From Flavobacteriales bacterium UBA3376 (lineage in GTDB: Bacteria > Bacteroidota > Bacteroidia > Flavobacteriales > Weeksellaceae): DNA of 64,000 bases. The DNA lies in contig DEQC01000030.1 in NCBI GenBank assembly GCA_002359055.1, positions 1-64,000 on the forward strand, in the 5' to 3' direction. The translations under genes were made by a program, and so were the position numbers. Shown here in pieces: positions 44,365 to 54,068 of this stretch (positions within the stretch are counted from its first letter, which is position 1; every line of letters starts with the position of its first letter). Below the pieces are notes generated by a model. The model made no database searches, had not been told where the DNA came from, and was given only the letters and a program-made list of their open reading frames with translations.

Positions 44365-46288
44365 ATTCAAATACCTGCACCTCCTTCTGAAAAGAAAGTT
44401 GAAAAGAGAAGTACCAAGATGGCTGGTCCTGATAATAGACCTTCACATTGGACTGAATACCTTTGTTCTAACTTATCTTTTATTGGGTTTTCTTGATATA
44501 GGACCGAAATTAAAATTCCATCAAGTGGTAGTTTATCAACTGCCCATTGTATTGACTTCTTTATTGATAGCTTTCCTAATAGTAAAGCCATACAAAGGAA
44601 TTATCAGACATACGGGATTCAAGGATTTTGGAAAAGTATTCCAATCAAATATTCTTTACTTAACGATAATCAGCATCGTTTTTTGGCTGTTTTTAAAATA
44701 TAAAGTCGATCCGGTATTTTATTTCGGTAAAGGAATTTTGATCGTTCATTTTTTCTTCAACCTTATGGCAATGGTTTTCTTGAGAATTTTATACAAGGAT
44801 ATTTATGCCAGATATATCGTAGGAGGGAGGCGTGTTCAAAAAAGAGTGATGATTTATGGCGCTGGAGATTCTGGCGTTATCACTTACGAAGCAATTAAAA
44901 AAGATGAGAAGAACAATATATTGGTATATGGTTTCATAGATGACAACAGAAAAAAAGTTGGGAAAAGAATCAATGGGATAAAAATATATCCTTCCGATAT
45001 GATCGATAAGGATTTTATTAAAAAGAATTATATATCGGAGATCATTATTTCCATCCAACTGATTTCAACTGCTCGTCTGAACGAAATTGCCGATAGATTT
45101 TCGAACTACGGTGTGAAATTGAAAATCGTCCCACCTGTGAGCGATTGGTTAGAAGCTGGACTAAAAACCCAACAAATTCAACCTTTGAAAATTGAAGATC
45201 TTTTGGGAAGAAAACCAATTGTTCTAAAAAATGATTCAGTTTCAAATGAAATCAGAGGAAAAACGATTATGGTTACTGGCGCAGCAGGATCTATCGGTGG
45301 TGAAATTTCAAGACAGCTTCTCAGATATTCTTTCGAAAAGTTGATTCTAATCGATCAAGCTGAATCAGCTCTCTATGATTTACAACAAGAATTATTACAA
45401 AAAGGTTGTCTAAAGTGTGAGTTTGTAATTGCCAATATTAAAAATTACGAACGAATGAGAAGTTTGATGGAATATTATAGACCAGATTTGGTGTTTCATT
45501 CGGCGGCTTATAAACACGTTCCTTTGATGGAAGAAAATCCGTATGAGGCGGTGATGACCAATGTGAAAGGAACTAAAAATATGGCTGATTTGGCCAATGA
45601 GTTTGGTACTGAGAAGTTTGTGTTAATTTCAACCGATAAAGCAGTTAATCCGACCAACGTCATGGGAGCTACCAAAAGAATAGCTGAACTGTATGTCACA
45701 AATTTAAATGCACATTCAAATTGTAATTATGTGGTAACTCGTTTCGGAAACGTATTAGGTTCCAACGGTTCTGTTATACCAATATTTAAAAAGCAAATCA
45801 AAAAGGGTGGACCTTTGACTGTCACTCATCCAGAAATTACGAGATATTTTATGACAATTCCAGAAGCTTGTCAACTGGTATTAGAAGCCGGAGCAATGGG
45901 TAAAGGTGGAGAAGTATTCGTATTTGATATGGGAGAATCAGTTAAGATTTTGGACTTGGCCAAAAAAGCGATTCGATTGAGCGGACTCAAATTTCCGGAA
46001 GATATAGATATCGTTTTCACAGGATTGAGACCTGGCGAAAAGATCTACGAGGAATTATTGGCCGATAACGAAAATATTATCAAAACCCATCATCCTAAAA
46101 TTATGATAGCCAAAGTGAGTTCAGCAATTGAGAATTTAAATATACATATAGATTCGCTGATCAGTGATTTTGATGATGCTGATAAAAATAATTTAAAATT
46201 GGTGGCAAAAATGAAAGAAATAGTTCCAGAGTACATTTCTCAAAATTCAATTTATAGTTCAATCGATGAAGCTCGACTAAATGACTGA
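44351..46288 (+). CDS. Membrane-bound nucleotide-sugar 4,6-dehydratase (FlaA1/PglF/CapD type)
   Basis: A 645-residue protein: about four N-terminal membrane helices (roughly residues 22-45, 55-78, 92-112 and 120-145), a first Rossmann-like domain with YGAGDSG, then the catalytic extended SDR domain with VTGAAGSIGGEI. The active site shows STDKAVNPTNVMGATKR, the family pattern in which Met-Lys/Thr-Lys replaces Tyr-Lys. Such enzymes make UDP-4-keto-6-deoxy-HexNAc. No ATG is available near the N-terminus; the likely start is TTG 44351, which overlaps the aminotransferase gene by 14 bases, or TTG 44399. Confidence 0.9.
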   Translation: MRKFKFKYLHLLLKRKLKREVPRWLVLIIDLHIGLNTFVLTYLLLGFLDIGPKLKFHQVVVYQLPIVLTSLLIAFLIVKPYKGIIRHTGFKDFGKVFQSNILYLTIISIVFWLFLKYKVDPVFYFGKGILIVHFFFNLMAMVFLRILYKDIYARYIVGGRRVQKRVMIYGAGDSGVITYEAIKKDEKNNILVYGFIDDNRKKVGKRINGIKIYPSDMIDKDFIKKNYISEIIISIQLISTARLNEIADRFSNYGVKLKIVPPVSDWLEAGLKTQQIQPLKIEDLLGRKPIVLKNDSVSNEIRGKTIMVTGAAGSIGGEISRQLLRYSFEKLILIDQAESALYDLQQELLQKGCLKCEFVIANIKNYERMRSLMEYYRPDLVFHSAAYKHVPLMEENPYEAVMTNVKGTKNMADLANEFGTEKFVLISTDKAVNPTNVMGATKRIAELYVTNLNAHSNCNYVVTRFGNVLGSNGSVIPIFKKQIKKGGPLTVTHPEITRYFMTIPEACQLVLEAGAMGKGGEVFVFDMGESVKILDLAKKAIRLSGLKFPEDIDIVFTGLRPGEKIYEELLADNENIIKTHHPKIMIAKVSSAIENLNIHIDSLISDFDDADKNNLKLVAKMKEIVPEYISQNSIYSSIDEARLND

Positions 46289-46298
46289 CAATTTATTC

Positions 46299-46306
46299 TA
46301 TATTTG
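46299..46306 (+). promoter_or_regulatory. -7 promoter box before the Wza-like gene
   Basis: TATATTTG matches TAnnTTTG, 22 bases before the ATG at 46329. It gives the export pair its own promoter inside the polysaccharide block. Confidence 0.5.
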
Positions 46307-46328
46307 TAATCTTATATTCAATTGAATA

Positions 46329-47108
46329 ATGAAAATTCATTACAATCAAATTTCTTTAAAGCTAATTTTCCTAATTTTTATTATAGGATTTATCTCTTCT
46401 TGTGTTCCCAGAGAGCGAATTGTTTATTTTCAAGGAGATTCGACTACCATAGAAAAAATGGCTGGTGACTATGCAGCAGTGATTAGGCCGGACGATTTGT
46501 TGAGCATTTCGGTTTTTGGTAGAAACCAAGAAGCGACAAGAATTTTTAATCAAGAGAGCAATATAACAACTGCAGGAGGTAATGCTTCCTTGAACCGACC
46601 TACTTATTTGGTAGATGCTGAGGGATATATTGAATTTCCAGTTTTGGGCAAGGTGAAACTCTCAGGTTTGACCAGAAATGAAGCCATACAATATATGAAA
46701 GGTTTGTTGAGCCAAGAGATAGTGGACCCAGGTGTGGCTATCAGCATCGACAACTATAGAGTCACAGTTTTGGGTGAGGTTTCAAGACCTGGAACTTATT
46801 CATTGGCACACGAAAAAGTGACGCTTTTGGAAGCTTTAGGAATGGCAGGAGATTTGACCATCAATGGTGTGAGAGACAATGTTTTAGTAATTAGAGAAGA
46901 AGGTGATGAGAAAAATTTTTACAGAGTTGATTTAACTTCAGAAGAAGTTTTCACTTCACCAGTATTTTATTTGACCCAAAATGATGTGGTTTATGTTGAA
47001 CCCAACCAAAATAAAATCAATACTTCAAGCAATACCATCAGAGATGTTTCTTTTGGAATCTCAGTGGCAAGCTTTTTAATTACGATAATAACCTTACTAA
47101 CCCGATAG
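46329..47108 (+). CDS. Polysaccharide export lipoprotein (Wza-like)
   Basis: A 259-residue exporter of the Wza/Poly_export family, which forms the outer-membrane channel for capsule or exopolysaccharide. Lipoprotein signal with lipobox at IGFISSC. The Poly_export domain has DYAAVIRPDDLLSISVFG and a following VDAEGYIEFPVLGKVKLSGL. One SLBB domain follows (YRVTVLGEVSRPGTYSL). A C-terminal hydrophobic helix (VASFLITIITLL) may span the outer membrane. It is followed by the Wzc-like kinase gene with a 10-base gap. Confidence 0.93.
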   Translation: MKIHYNQISLKLIFLIFIIGFISSCVPRERIVYFQGDSTTIEKMAGDYAAVIRPDDLLSISVFGRNQEATRIFNQESNITTAGGNASLNRPTYLVDAEGYIEFPVLGKVKLSGLTRNEAIQYMKGLLSQEIVDPGVAISIDNYRVTVLGEVSRPGTYSLAHEKVTLLEALGMAGDLTINGVRDNVLVIREEGDEKNFYRVDLTSEEVFTSPVFYLTQNDVVYVEPNQNKINTSSNTIRDVSFGISVASFLITIITLLTR

Positions 47109-47118
47109 TACTTTTGTG

Positions 47119-49485
47119 ATGAAATACAAAGAGTTAAATGAAATTATAGATAATCCATCAGACAATACTTCCCATACCTTTCGTGAATTGTGGGAACAAT
47201 TTATTAGAAATTGGTATTGGTTTGCCTTAGGATTATTGTTGGCATGGGTAGGTGCTTATTTCTATTTGAGATATTCTCAAAGCCTTTATAGTGCCGAAGC
47301 AAAAGTATTGATCAAAGAAGATGCTATGCAATCTGGCTCAGAGTTGAGTGCTCTTGCTGGAAAAAGTTTGGGAGGATTCGATGGAAAATCAAATATAGCC
47401 GATCAAATCGAAGTGATGCGCTCAAGGCGTTTGGTCCAAAAAGTAGTTGAGAATTTACAACTGAATGTTAGATATTTCTCGGAAGGTCGCGTTAAGAAGC
47501 AAGAGTTGATGCATGAAGCAGCACCTGTTAAAATCAGAATTTTGTCCGATGAGATTTCTTATTTGAATTTCAACCTAAAAGTTTTATCAAATACTGAACT
47601 CGAATTGACAATTGACGAAAATAAATCAACGGTCAAATTTGGGAATTCTGTGAAAATTGGGAACAATGAATTTATGATTCTTCCACAAAATCCAAATTCA
47701 ATCAGAGTTGGAAGTGAAGTTCAAGTTACTTTAGGGTCGATTCAAGCTGCTACGAGTAGAGTTTTAAATGGTTTGAGGATAAATGCTTTGAATGATGGAT
47801 CTGTAGTGAGTGTATCCATAGTCGATAATTTGCCGTCAAGAGCCAAAACCATAGTCGATGAATTGATCAATCAGTACAACGAAGATGCAATTAGCGACAA
47901 ACAATTAATCGGTGAGAAAACTACTGATTTCATCGAAGAAAGATTATCGAAAGTTACCGACGATTTGAAAATGATCGATCGAGATGTTGAAATGTTTAAA
48001 AAGGACAATAAAGTCATCGATTTAGAAGTTGAAGGCGGTTCGAGCATCAATCAATTCAACATCAATCACAGTCAATATTTAGAGAAATCAACTCAACTGA
48101 GTATGGTAAACGCCATGAGCGAATACCTTCAAAACAAAGGCATGGATTTAATTCCATCAAATATTGGACTCACCGATCAATCAGTCAATACTTATGCACA
48201 AAAATACAATGAATTGATTTTGGCAAGAAACGATATGCTCAACCATTCAACAGAAAATAGCCAAATCATTCAAAACATTGATGAACAAATCAGGGATGTA
48301 AAATTGAATCTAAACAATAGTTTAAATAACTATAAAAAAACCATTCAAATCAGTTTGAATAGAATCGAAAATGAAGGTGGAAGAATTTCTTCTAAAATTC
48401 AAGCTTTCCCAACCCAAGAAAAAGAATTCATCAATATCGCAAGACAACAACAAATTATCGAAGCGCTTTACCTCTTTTTATTGCAAAAAAGAGAAGAAAA
48501 TGAAATTACAAATTCAGCGACGCCTTCCGCAATTAAAGTTGTTGACTATGCTTATACCAGCAATTTCCCAATTTCTCCCAACAGTCAGAGAATTTACATG
48601 ATGGCGACAGTTCTTGGTTTGGCACTTCCATTTGGATTGCTTTATTTATTCTTCTTGTTGAACAATAAAGTTCAGAGCAGAAGAGATCTTGAAGTTACTG
48701 GAGTTACTGTTATTGGCGATATTCCTTCTTCGAAATCAAAAGAATTGATCGAAGTAAACGATAATGGAAAATTGGCAGAATCTCTGAGAATTCTAAGAAC
48801 GAACATCGGTTTTTATTTGGCCAATAAAAAGAATGAAACAAAGATTATTTATGTAACTTCAACCTTGGGAGGTGAAGGAAAAACTTTTGTAACATCCAAC
48901 TTGAGTTTGATTTTGGCAAGTTCGAAAAAACACAAAGTTTTGGTCGTAGGTGCAGATATTAGAAATCCTAAATTATTGGAAAAATTAGAAATGAATCAAT
49001 ACAAAGTTCATAAAGGAATCACCGAATATCTGGTGGATTCTGAACTTACAATCGATGATTTAATTATTCCAAACGAAAAATTCAATATCGATGTTATACA
49101 TTCGGGTATCATCGCTCCAAATCCTTCGGAACTGCTTATGAATGGACGTTTCCAAAAGCTTTTGGATGAAGCCAATGGTAGATATGATTATGTGATCGTC
49201 GATACAGCGCCGGTTGGATTGGTCGCAGATACACTGCTTATAGCGGACAAAGCTGATTTGTTCTTGTATATAGTGAGAGCGAATTTCCTCGACAAGCGTA
49301 TGCTTGAAATGCCAAAAGAATTGTACAACCGCAAACGTTTACCAAATATGTCGATTATCTTAAACGATGTAGGCAATAAAAAAGGTTTTGGCTATGGTTA
49401 CGGGTATGGATATGGCTACGGATACGGAGTGGAAGAAGTAAAAGGTTGGAAGAAATTTTTACCAGGAAATTTATTCAAAAAATAA
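47119..49485 (+). CDS. Polysaccharide co-polymerase / tyrosine autokinase (Wzc-like)
   Basis: A 788-residue inner-membrane protein: Wzz-type chain-length domain between two membrane helices (about 32-50 and 500-520), a coiled-coil region between, and a cytosolic BY-kinase domain. Walker A is GGEGKT (584-589), Walker A' VVGADIRNP and Walker B VIVDTAP. The C-terminal tail has six tyrosines alternating with glycine (759-769), the autophosphorylation cluster. Start ATG 47119 was chosen over GTG 47116. It pairs with the Wza-like exporter to control polysaccharide length and export. Confidence 0.93.
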   Translation: MKYKELNEIIDNPSDNTSHTFRELWEQFIRNWYWFALGLLLAWVGAYFYLRYSQSLYSAEAKVLIKEDAMQSGSELSALAGKSLGGFDGKSNIADQIEVMRSRRLVQKVVENLQLNVRYFSEGRVKKQELMHEAAPVKIRILSDEISYLNFNLKVLSNTELELTIDENKSTVKFGNSVKIGNNEFMILPQNPNSIRVGSEVQVTLGSIQAATSRVLNGLRINALNDGSVVSVSIVDNLPSRAKTIVDELINQYNEDAISDKQLIGEKTTDFIEERLSKVTDDLKMIDRDVEMFKKDNKVIDLEVEGGSSINQFNINHSQYLEKSTQLSMVNAMSEYLQNKGMDLIPSNIGLTDQSVNTYAQKYNELILARNDMLNHSTENSQIIQNIDEQIRDVKLNLNNSLNNYKKTIQISLNRIENEGGRISSKIQAFPTQEKEFINIARQQQIIEALYLFLLQKREENEITNSATPSAIKVVDYAYTSNFPISPNSQRIYMMATVLGLALPFGLLYLFFLLNNKVQSRRDLEVTGVTVIGDIPSSKSKELIEVNDNGKLAESLRILRTNIGFYLANKKNETKIIYVTSTLGGEGKTFVTSNLSLILASSKKHKVLVVGADIRNPKLLEKLEMNQYKVHKGITEYLVDSELTIDDLIIPNEKFNIDVIHSGIIAPNPSELLMNGRFQKLLDEANGRYDYVIVDTAPVGLVADTLLIADKADLFLYIVRANFLDKRMLEMPKELYNRKRLPNMSIILNDVGNKKGFGYGYGYGYGYGYGVEEVKGWKKFLPGNLFKK

Positions 49486-49491
49486 ATTGAA

Positions 49492-50706
49492 TTAAATCAC
49501 TTCTGCGACCACAAAAGTACTTCCGCCTACATAAATCATATCATCGACTGCAGCCTTGCTTTTAGCGGCTTCAAAAGCTTCGTTGATGCTATTGAAATAC
49601 TTTGCATCTAATTCTTCCGGAACAATTTTCATTAAATCCTGAATTTCTAACTTTCTTGGAACTTCGGGTTGACTGAAATAATAAGTCGCATTTTTTGGGA
49701 AAAATTCCAAAATGGAAACGACATCTTTGTCATTTACAAAACCTAAAACCAAATGTAAATGTTTGAATTTCGTTGTGGAAATTTGCTTTTGAACTTCGCT
49801 CAATCCATGTGAATTATGAGCAGTATCAGCTACGATCAAAGGCTCATTCCCTAAAATTTCCCATCGACCACGAAGTCCTGTATTTGCAATTACTGATTTT
49901 AAACCATTAACGATATCGTTTTCTGAAATTTCGAAACCTAATTTTCTCAATTGTTCAATGGCTGAAATCACAGTTTTTCGGTTTTTCTTCTGATAAATTC
50001 CTTTCAAATCTGAATCGTATTCTTGGGTGAAATTTTCCTCAGCAAAAATAATTTCTGATGCTGTAGATTTTGCTTTGTCTAAAAAAAAATTTTTCAATTC
50101 ACCTGAAGTTTCGCCTATAATCACTGGAGTTTTATTCTTGATGATGCCTGATTTTTCCTTAGCAATTTCCACCAAAGTATTGCCAAGAATATTTGTATGA
50201 TCCCAACCGATATTGGTGATTATACTCAAAATCGGATGAATGGTATTGGTCGCGTCCAACCTTCCGCCCAAACCTGTTTCTATAATGGCTATATCGACTT
50301 TGTTTTGAGAGAAATATTCAAATGCCATCGCTATGGCAACTTCGAAAAACGAAGGTTGGATTTTTTCTATAAATTTCTGATGTTTTTCGACAAAATCTAT
50401 CACGAATTCTTTCGTACAAAGCTCACCATTGATACGGATTCTCTCTCTGAAATCTTTCAAATGAGGTGAAGTTGTCAATCCAGTTTTATAACCCGATTCT
50501 TGCAAAATGGAAGCCAGCATATGAGAAGTACTTCCCTTGCCGTTGGTTCCTGCAACATGTATGGATTTGAAATTGTTTTGCGGATTTCCTAAATGATTAC
50601 AAATGGCTACTATGTTGCCCAAATCTTTTCTATAAGCCGAACTTCCCGATTTTTGAAACATGGGTAAGTTGTTGATGAACAACTCCAAAGCTTGTTCGTA
50701 ATCCAT
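49492..50706 (-). CDS. folC: Folylpolyglutamate / dihydrofolate synthase
   Basis: A 404-residue FolC, an ATP-dependent ligase adding glutamate to folates and possibly joining dihydropteroate to glutamate. P-loop GTNGKGST (53-60), then TSPHLKDFRERIRING, IETGLGGRLDATN, and the C-terminal domain with VADTAHNSHGL. Length is typical. It converges with the Wzc-like gene (six-base gap) and is the last gene of a probable hemH - cyclotransferase - folC series (five-base gap upstream). Confidence 0.94.
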   Translation of the reverse strand: MDYEQALELFINNLPMFQKSGSSAYRKDLGNIVAICNHLGNPQNNFKSIHVAGTNGKGSTSHMLASILQESGYKTGLTTSPHLKDFRERIRINGELCTKEFVIDFVEKHQKFIEKIQPSFFEVAIAMAFEYFSQNKVDIAIIETGLGGRLDATNTIHPILSIITNIGWDHTNILGNTLVEIAKEKSGIIKNKTPVIIGETSGELKNFFLDKAKSTASEIIFAEENFTQEYDSDLKGIYQKKNRKTVISAIEQLRKLGFEISENDIVNGLKSVIANTGLRGRWEILGNEPLIVADTAHNSHGLSEVQKQISTTKFKHLHLVLGFVNDKDVVSILEFFPKNATYYFSQPEVPRKLEIQDLMKIVPEELDAKYFNSINEAFEAAKSKAAVDDMIYVGGSTFVVAEVI

Positions 50707-50711
50707 GAAAT

Positions 50712-51728
50712 TTAGGATTTAGGTAAATTGATTTCGTAAAAGTTATTCCAGTTTTTCCCAGTCACTAAAATGTTGTCATTGTACAGAGCAATTCCATTCA
50801 AAACATCATCAGTCGAAGTGGATTCGTCGATTTCATTCAAATCATAATATTGCTCCACCGCACCAGTTTCTGGGTTGATGATCAAGATGAAATTCGTCAA
50901 CCATACATTGGCGAAAATTCTATCATTGATGTATTCCATTTCGTTGATATTCGTATAAATCGAAAGATTTCCTGTCACTTGAATTTTTCTGTTGAAATTT
51001 AAATCTTTATCGAAGAAATAAATGTTTTGTGATCCGTCTGAGATGATTATCTCCTCACCATTGGTAGTCAATCCCCATCCTTCTTTGACTATAGCTGGCA
51101 ATTCTAAAGTCTCGATCAACTCTAAAGTTTCTAAATCATAAACAAAAATATTCCTTGCTTTCAACGTCAGTTGATAAACTTTTCCATCGATGATTTCTGC
51201 ACCTTCTGCAAAGTGATTGTCAGCAAGCTTAGTTTCTTTGACATAATTGGTTTGATTCAGAAAATAAGAAACCATTTTTGAACGTCCATATTGACCTGAA
51301 CTTTCATAAATCAATCCATTGTGATAAAATAATCCTTGGGTGAACAATTCGTTCGGATGGGTATATTTATTGATGATTTCAAATTCTACAGGCTGTTCTT
51401 TTTCAGGATTTAAAACCGCTAAAGAAGTTTTTCCGTAAATATTATTTCCATCTACATAAACATACATTTCCAAAAGGTTTGCTCCAAGCGTTGCAATGGA
51501 TTCGTCGATGATCGAATTGTTTTCGATGCGATTGCCATTGACAGTGATGAACATCGAATCGATTTTATCTTCATTTTCTTCAAATGTAATCGAAAGTGAA
51601 TCTCCTAAATGTATGGCTTGTTGTTGAAATTGATAAAAATTGGTATTTAAATCTCTTAGCGATTTAACTTCTTCTTTACATGAAACAACAAATAATGTAA
51701 GAACTGCCAATAAAATAATCCTTTTCAT
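50712..51728 (-). CDS. Glutaminyl-peptide cyclotransferase (lipoprotein)
   Basis: A 338-residue protein with a lipoprotein signal (MKRIILLAVLTLFVVSC). Start chosen at ATG 51728; the open frame runs upstream to 51764 but that would overlap hemH and hide the signal. An N-terminal Ig-like segment (to about 110) precedes a five-blade propeller of the plant/bacterial glutamine cyclotransferase type (NELFTQGLFYHNGLIYESSGQYGRS, EGWGLTTNGEEIIISDG, INEMEYINDRIFANVW). It forms N-terminal pyroglutamate on exported proteins, which suits type IX cargo. It lies 2 bases after hemH. Confidence 0.9.
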   Translation of the reverse strand: MKRIILLAVLTLFVVSCKEEVKSLRDLNTNFYQFQQQAIHLGDSLSITFEENEDKIDSMFITVNGNRIENNSIIDESIATLGANLLEMYVYVDGNNIYGKTSLAVLNPEKEQPVEFEIINKYTHPNELFTQGLFYHNGLIYESSGQYGRSKMVSYFLNQTNYVKETKLADNHFAEGAEIIDGKVYQLTLKARNIFVYDLETLELIETLELPAIVKEGWGLTTNGEEIIISDGSQNIYFFDKDLNFNRKIQVTGNLSIYTNINEMEYINDRIFANVWLTNFILIINPETGAVEQYYDLNEIDESTSTDDVLNGIALYNDNILVTGKNWNNFYEINLPKS

Positions 51729-51730
51729 AA

Positions 51731-52723
51731 TTAATTTTCTTTTGATTTCCATCCTTCGATCCATTTGTATAAAACTTCTATCCAGACCTTAGAATCATTT
51801 AAACATTTAATATAGGTGAAATTTTTTCCTCCGTTTTCTAAAAATAATAATTTTCCTTGATTTTCAACTCTCTCCAAACTTTCCATAGTATCGACCAAAT
51901 TACTCGGTGCAACTACGACTAAATTTTCGATGTTTTTTTGACCCAATTCTTTGAACAATTTTTCAGCCGAAGGTTCAATTCCTTTTTCTTGGCTCAAAGG
52001 TGATAAAAAAGCAGTTTGAAATTTATCTTCTTCCAAATTCAATTGTTCCCTCACCAATTGACTCGTCGAAATACATTGGTCTTGGTAAGTCAACAAATTT
52101 ACCTTTTTATTGTTTTTCGCTCTCAATTGTTCTAATTTGTGTTGGCGTTCTGGAATTCCTTGATAAGCAAAAATTAATTGATCGAATGCATTTGGGAGTT
52201 GACTTTTTATATGTTCAGAAAGTGCTTGTATGTAATCCGGGTGTTGATAAAAAGAATTCAAAAAAGTTAACTCCATTTCCTTGAACAATTTGAACTGAAT
52301 GTCTCTTACATGTTCAACTATAGTTCCCACTGTACTTGTGGTATATTGAGGAAACATAGGAATGACCAATACTTCCTTAACGCCTTTATCTTCCAACTCT
52401 TGCAAAGCAATTTTCACATTCGGCCTGCCATATCTCATGGCGACAGCTATGGGTAAATCTAATTTTTGTTTGAGTGAATTTTTGAGTTGAAGGGAATAAT
52501 TAACTGTAGGTGAAAATTCGTCTTTCCAAACATTTTCATAAGCTTGGGTAAGCTTTGTCAAATTTTTTGAGAGGTAAGAAAAATCTACTTTCCATTTTCT
52601 GATGAAGTATGGATAATCCATCACTTTATAATCCATGAGATATTCACGGATAAATTTTTTCACATCAGCTGGATTTTTAGATTTTGGAGCACCTGAGTTA
52701 ATAAATAAAACCCCTTTTGTCAT
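51731..52723 (-). CDS. hemH: Ferrochelatase
   Basis: A 330-residue ferrochelatase that inserts Fe(II) into protoporphyrin IX in the last haem step. Conserved parts: GVLFINSGAPKSKNPADVKKFIREYL, VAMRYGRPN, VLVIPMFPQYTTSTVGT and LIFAYQGIPERQ, with the metal-site region near TAFLSPLSQEKGIEPSAE. In the canonical family the histidine of SFHG(I/L)P is conserved; here the segment reads SYQGIP-like YQGIP, so the usual His is replaced by Gln. That replacement and the NSG start (instead of NLG) make function likely but not certain. Confidence 0.85.
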   Translation of the reverse strand: MTKGVLFINSGAPKSKNPADVKKFIREYLMDYKVMDYPYFIRKWKVDFSYLSKNLTKLTQAYENVWKDEFSPTVNYSLQLKNSLKQKLDLPIAVAMRYGRPNVKIALQELEDKGVKEVLVIPMFPQYTTSTVGTIVEHVRDIQFKLFKEMELTFLNSFYQHPDYIQALSEHIKSQLPNAFDQLIFAYQGIPERQHKLEQLRAKNNKKVNLLTYQDQCISTSQLVREQLNLEEDKFQTAFLSPLSQEKGIEPSAEKLFKELGQKNIENLVVVAPSNLVDTMESLERVENQGKLLFLENGGKNFTYIKCLNDSKVWIEVLYKWIEGWKSKEN

Positions 52724-52744
52724 TTCGGAAAATTAAATTCTGGG

Positions 52745-52752
52745 CAAAAATA
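52745..52752 (-). promoter_or_regulatory. -7 promoter box before hemH
   Basis: Minus-strand TATTTTTG matches TAnnTTTG, 21 bases before the hemH ATG. Confidence 0.5.
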
Positions 52753-52860
52753 AGGAAAGTTATGAATGAAGGATTTATGTTTTAGCAATATTTAATAATC
52801 GAAAGCGGTTTTGAATGGAATTGAATTGAAAAATTGGGTATAAGTATAATTTCATAATCT

Positions 52861-52868
52861 TATCTTTG
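52861..52868 (+). promoter_or_regulatory. -7 promoter box before ruvB
   Basis: TATCTTTG matches TAnnTTTG, 18 bases before the ruvB ATG. A TTG at 52834-52836 may be a loosely spaced -33 element. Confidence 0.5.
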
Positions 52869-52886
52869 TAATTATTAAATGAAGAA

Positions 52887-53912
52887 ATGTCAGATTTACT
52901 CAATCCCAATCGGGAAAACTTTTCAGAAGAAGAATTAAACATAGAAGAACAATTTCGCCCGCAGAGTTTTAACGACTTTACGGGTCAATCCCATATATTA
53001 GAAAATTTAGAGATTTTTGTCAAAGCAGCTAAACTTAGAGGAGAAGCTTTGGATCATGTTTTACTTCATGGACCACCGGGTTTAGGGAAAACCACTTTGG
53101 CTCATATCATATCCAACGAATTGGGCGTAGGTCTGAAAGTTACTTCGGGTCCAGTTTTGGACAAGCCTGGTGATTTGGCTGGTTTGCTGACGAATTTAGA
53201 AGAAAACGATGTTTTATTTATAGACGAAATTCACAGAATGTCGCCTGTGATCGAAGAATATTTATATTCGGCCATGGAGGATTATAAAATCGATATTATG
53301 ATAGAATCGGGTCCAAATGCCCGTTCGGTTCAGATTGGTTTAAATCCATTCACTTTGATCGGTGCAACTACACGTTCGGGTTTGTTGACTGCACCTTTGA
53401 GGGCGAGATTTGGAATTAATTTTAGATTTGAATATTACGGTCAAGAATTGTTGAGTACAATTATCCAAAGGAGTTCAAGAATTTTAGGAACTGAAATCGA
53501 AGAGAATGCTGCCATAGAAATTGCGGGTAGGAGCAGAGGTACACCGAGAATTGCTAACGCGCTTTTACGTAGAACGAGAGATTTCGCTCAAATCAAAGGA
53601 AGTGGGAAAATCGATAAAAAGATAGCAGAATATAGTTTGTCAGCTTTGAAAGTCGATCAAAATGGTTTGGATGAAATGGACAACAAGATTTTATCGACCA
53701 TCATCGATAAATTCAAAGGCGGTCCAGTGGGAATAACTACTATTGCTACAGCAGTAGGAGAAAATACAGGAACTTTGGAAGAAGTTTATGAACCCTATTT
53801 AATTCAAGAAGGATATTTGATGAGGACACCTCGCGGTCGAGAAGCTACAGAAAAGGCGTATAAACATTTAGGCAAATCAAAGAGCGCTTCTCAAAACAAT
53901 TTGTTCAGCTAA
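52887..53912 (+). CDS. ruvB: Holliday junction branch migration helicase RuvB
   Basis: A 341-residue AAA+ motor that, with RuvA, drives branch migration of Holliday junctions. Walker [10 protein letters not shown] (62-70), Walker B FIDEIHR, sensor IGATTRSG and arginine-finger region LRARFG are intact. The winged helix ends [21 protein letters not shown]. No ruvA or ruvC is adjacent. It is followed by the groES control region. Confidence 0.97.
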   Translation: MSDLLNPNRENFSEEELNIEEQFRPQSFNDFTGQSHILENLEIFVKAAKLRGEALDHVLLHGPPGLGKTTLAHIISNELGVGLKVTSGPVLDKPGDLAGLLTNLEENDVLFIDEIHRMSPVIEEYLYSAMEDYKIDIMIESGPNARSVQIGLNPFTLIGATTRSGLLTAPLRARFGINFRFEYYGQELLSTIIQRSSRILGTEIEENAAIEIAGRSRGTPRIANALLRRTRDFAQIKGSGKIDKKIAEYSLSALKVDQNGLDEMDNKILSTIIDKFKGGPVGITTIATAVGENTGTLEEVYEPYLIQEGYLMRTPRGREATEKAYKHLGKSKSASQNNLFS

Positions 53913-53966
53913 ATTCATAAATAATTTGCGTCAGTTTGTCAGTGTTTTTGTTTAAATATTTCAAAT

Positions 53967-53985
53967 TGACAGCAAAAATCTGTCA
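53967..53985. promoter_or_regulatory. Inverted repeat TGACAG-N7-CTGTCA upstream of groES
   Basis: A perfect 6-bp inverted repeat with 7-base spacer (CAAAAAT), preceded by further TGTCA/GTCA half-sites (TTTGTCAGTG near 53930-53945). It looks like a regulator or upstream activator binding region for groESL. It is not the CIRCE element. Confidence 0.5.
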
Positions 53986-54004
53986 TTCGATAATCAGTGT
54001 TGCA

Positions 54005-54021
54005 TTGGCATAGTTTTCGAC
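54005..54021 (+). promoter_or_regulatory. Sigma-54-like promoter candidate for groESL
   Basis: TTGGCATAGTTTTCGAC resembles the -24/-12 consensus (TTGGCAC-N4-TTTGC). The GG element is perfect; the -12 reads GA rather than GC. With this start the leader would be about 40 bases before the groES ATG. Confidence 0.35.
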
Positions 54022-54068
54022 AATTAAGCATTGTAAAATTTAATAACAATAAACTAAAAACAATAAAT

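Noticed and set aside
53913..54068. CIRCE/HrcA operator for groESL
   Set aside because: No TTAGCACTC-N9-GAGTGCTAA-like repeat is present; the repeat that is visible has a different sequence.
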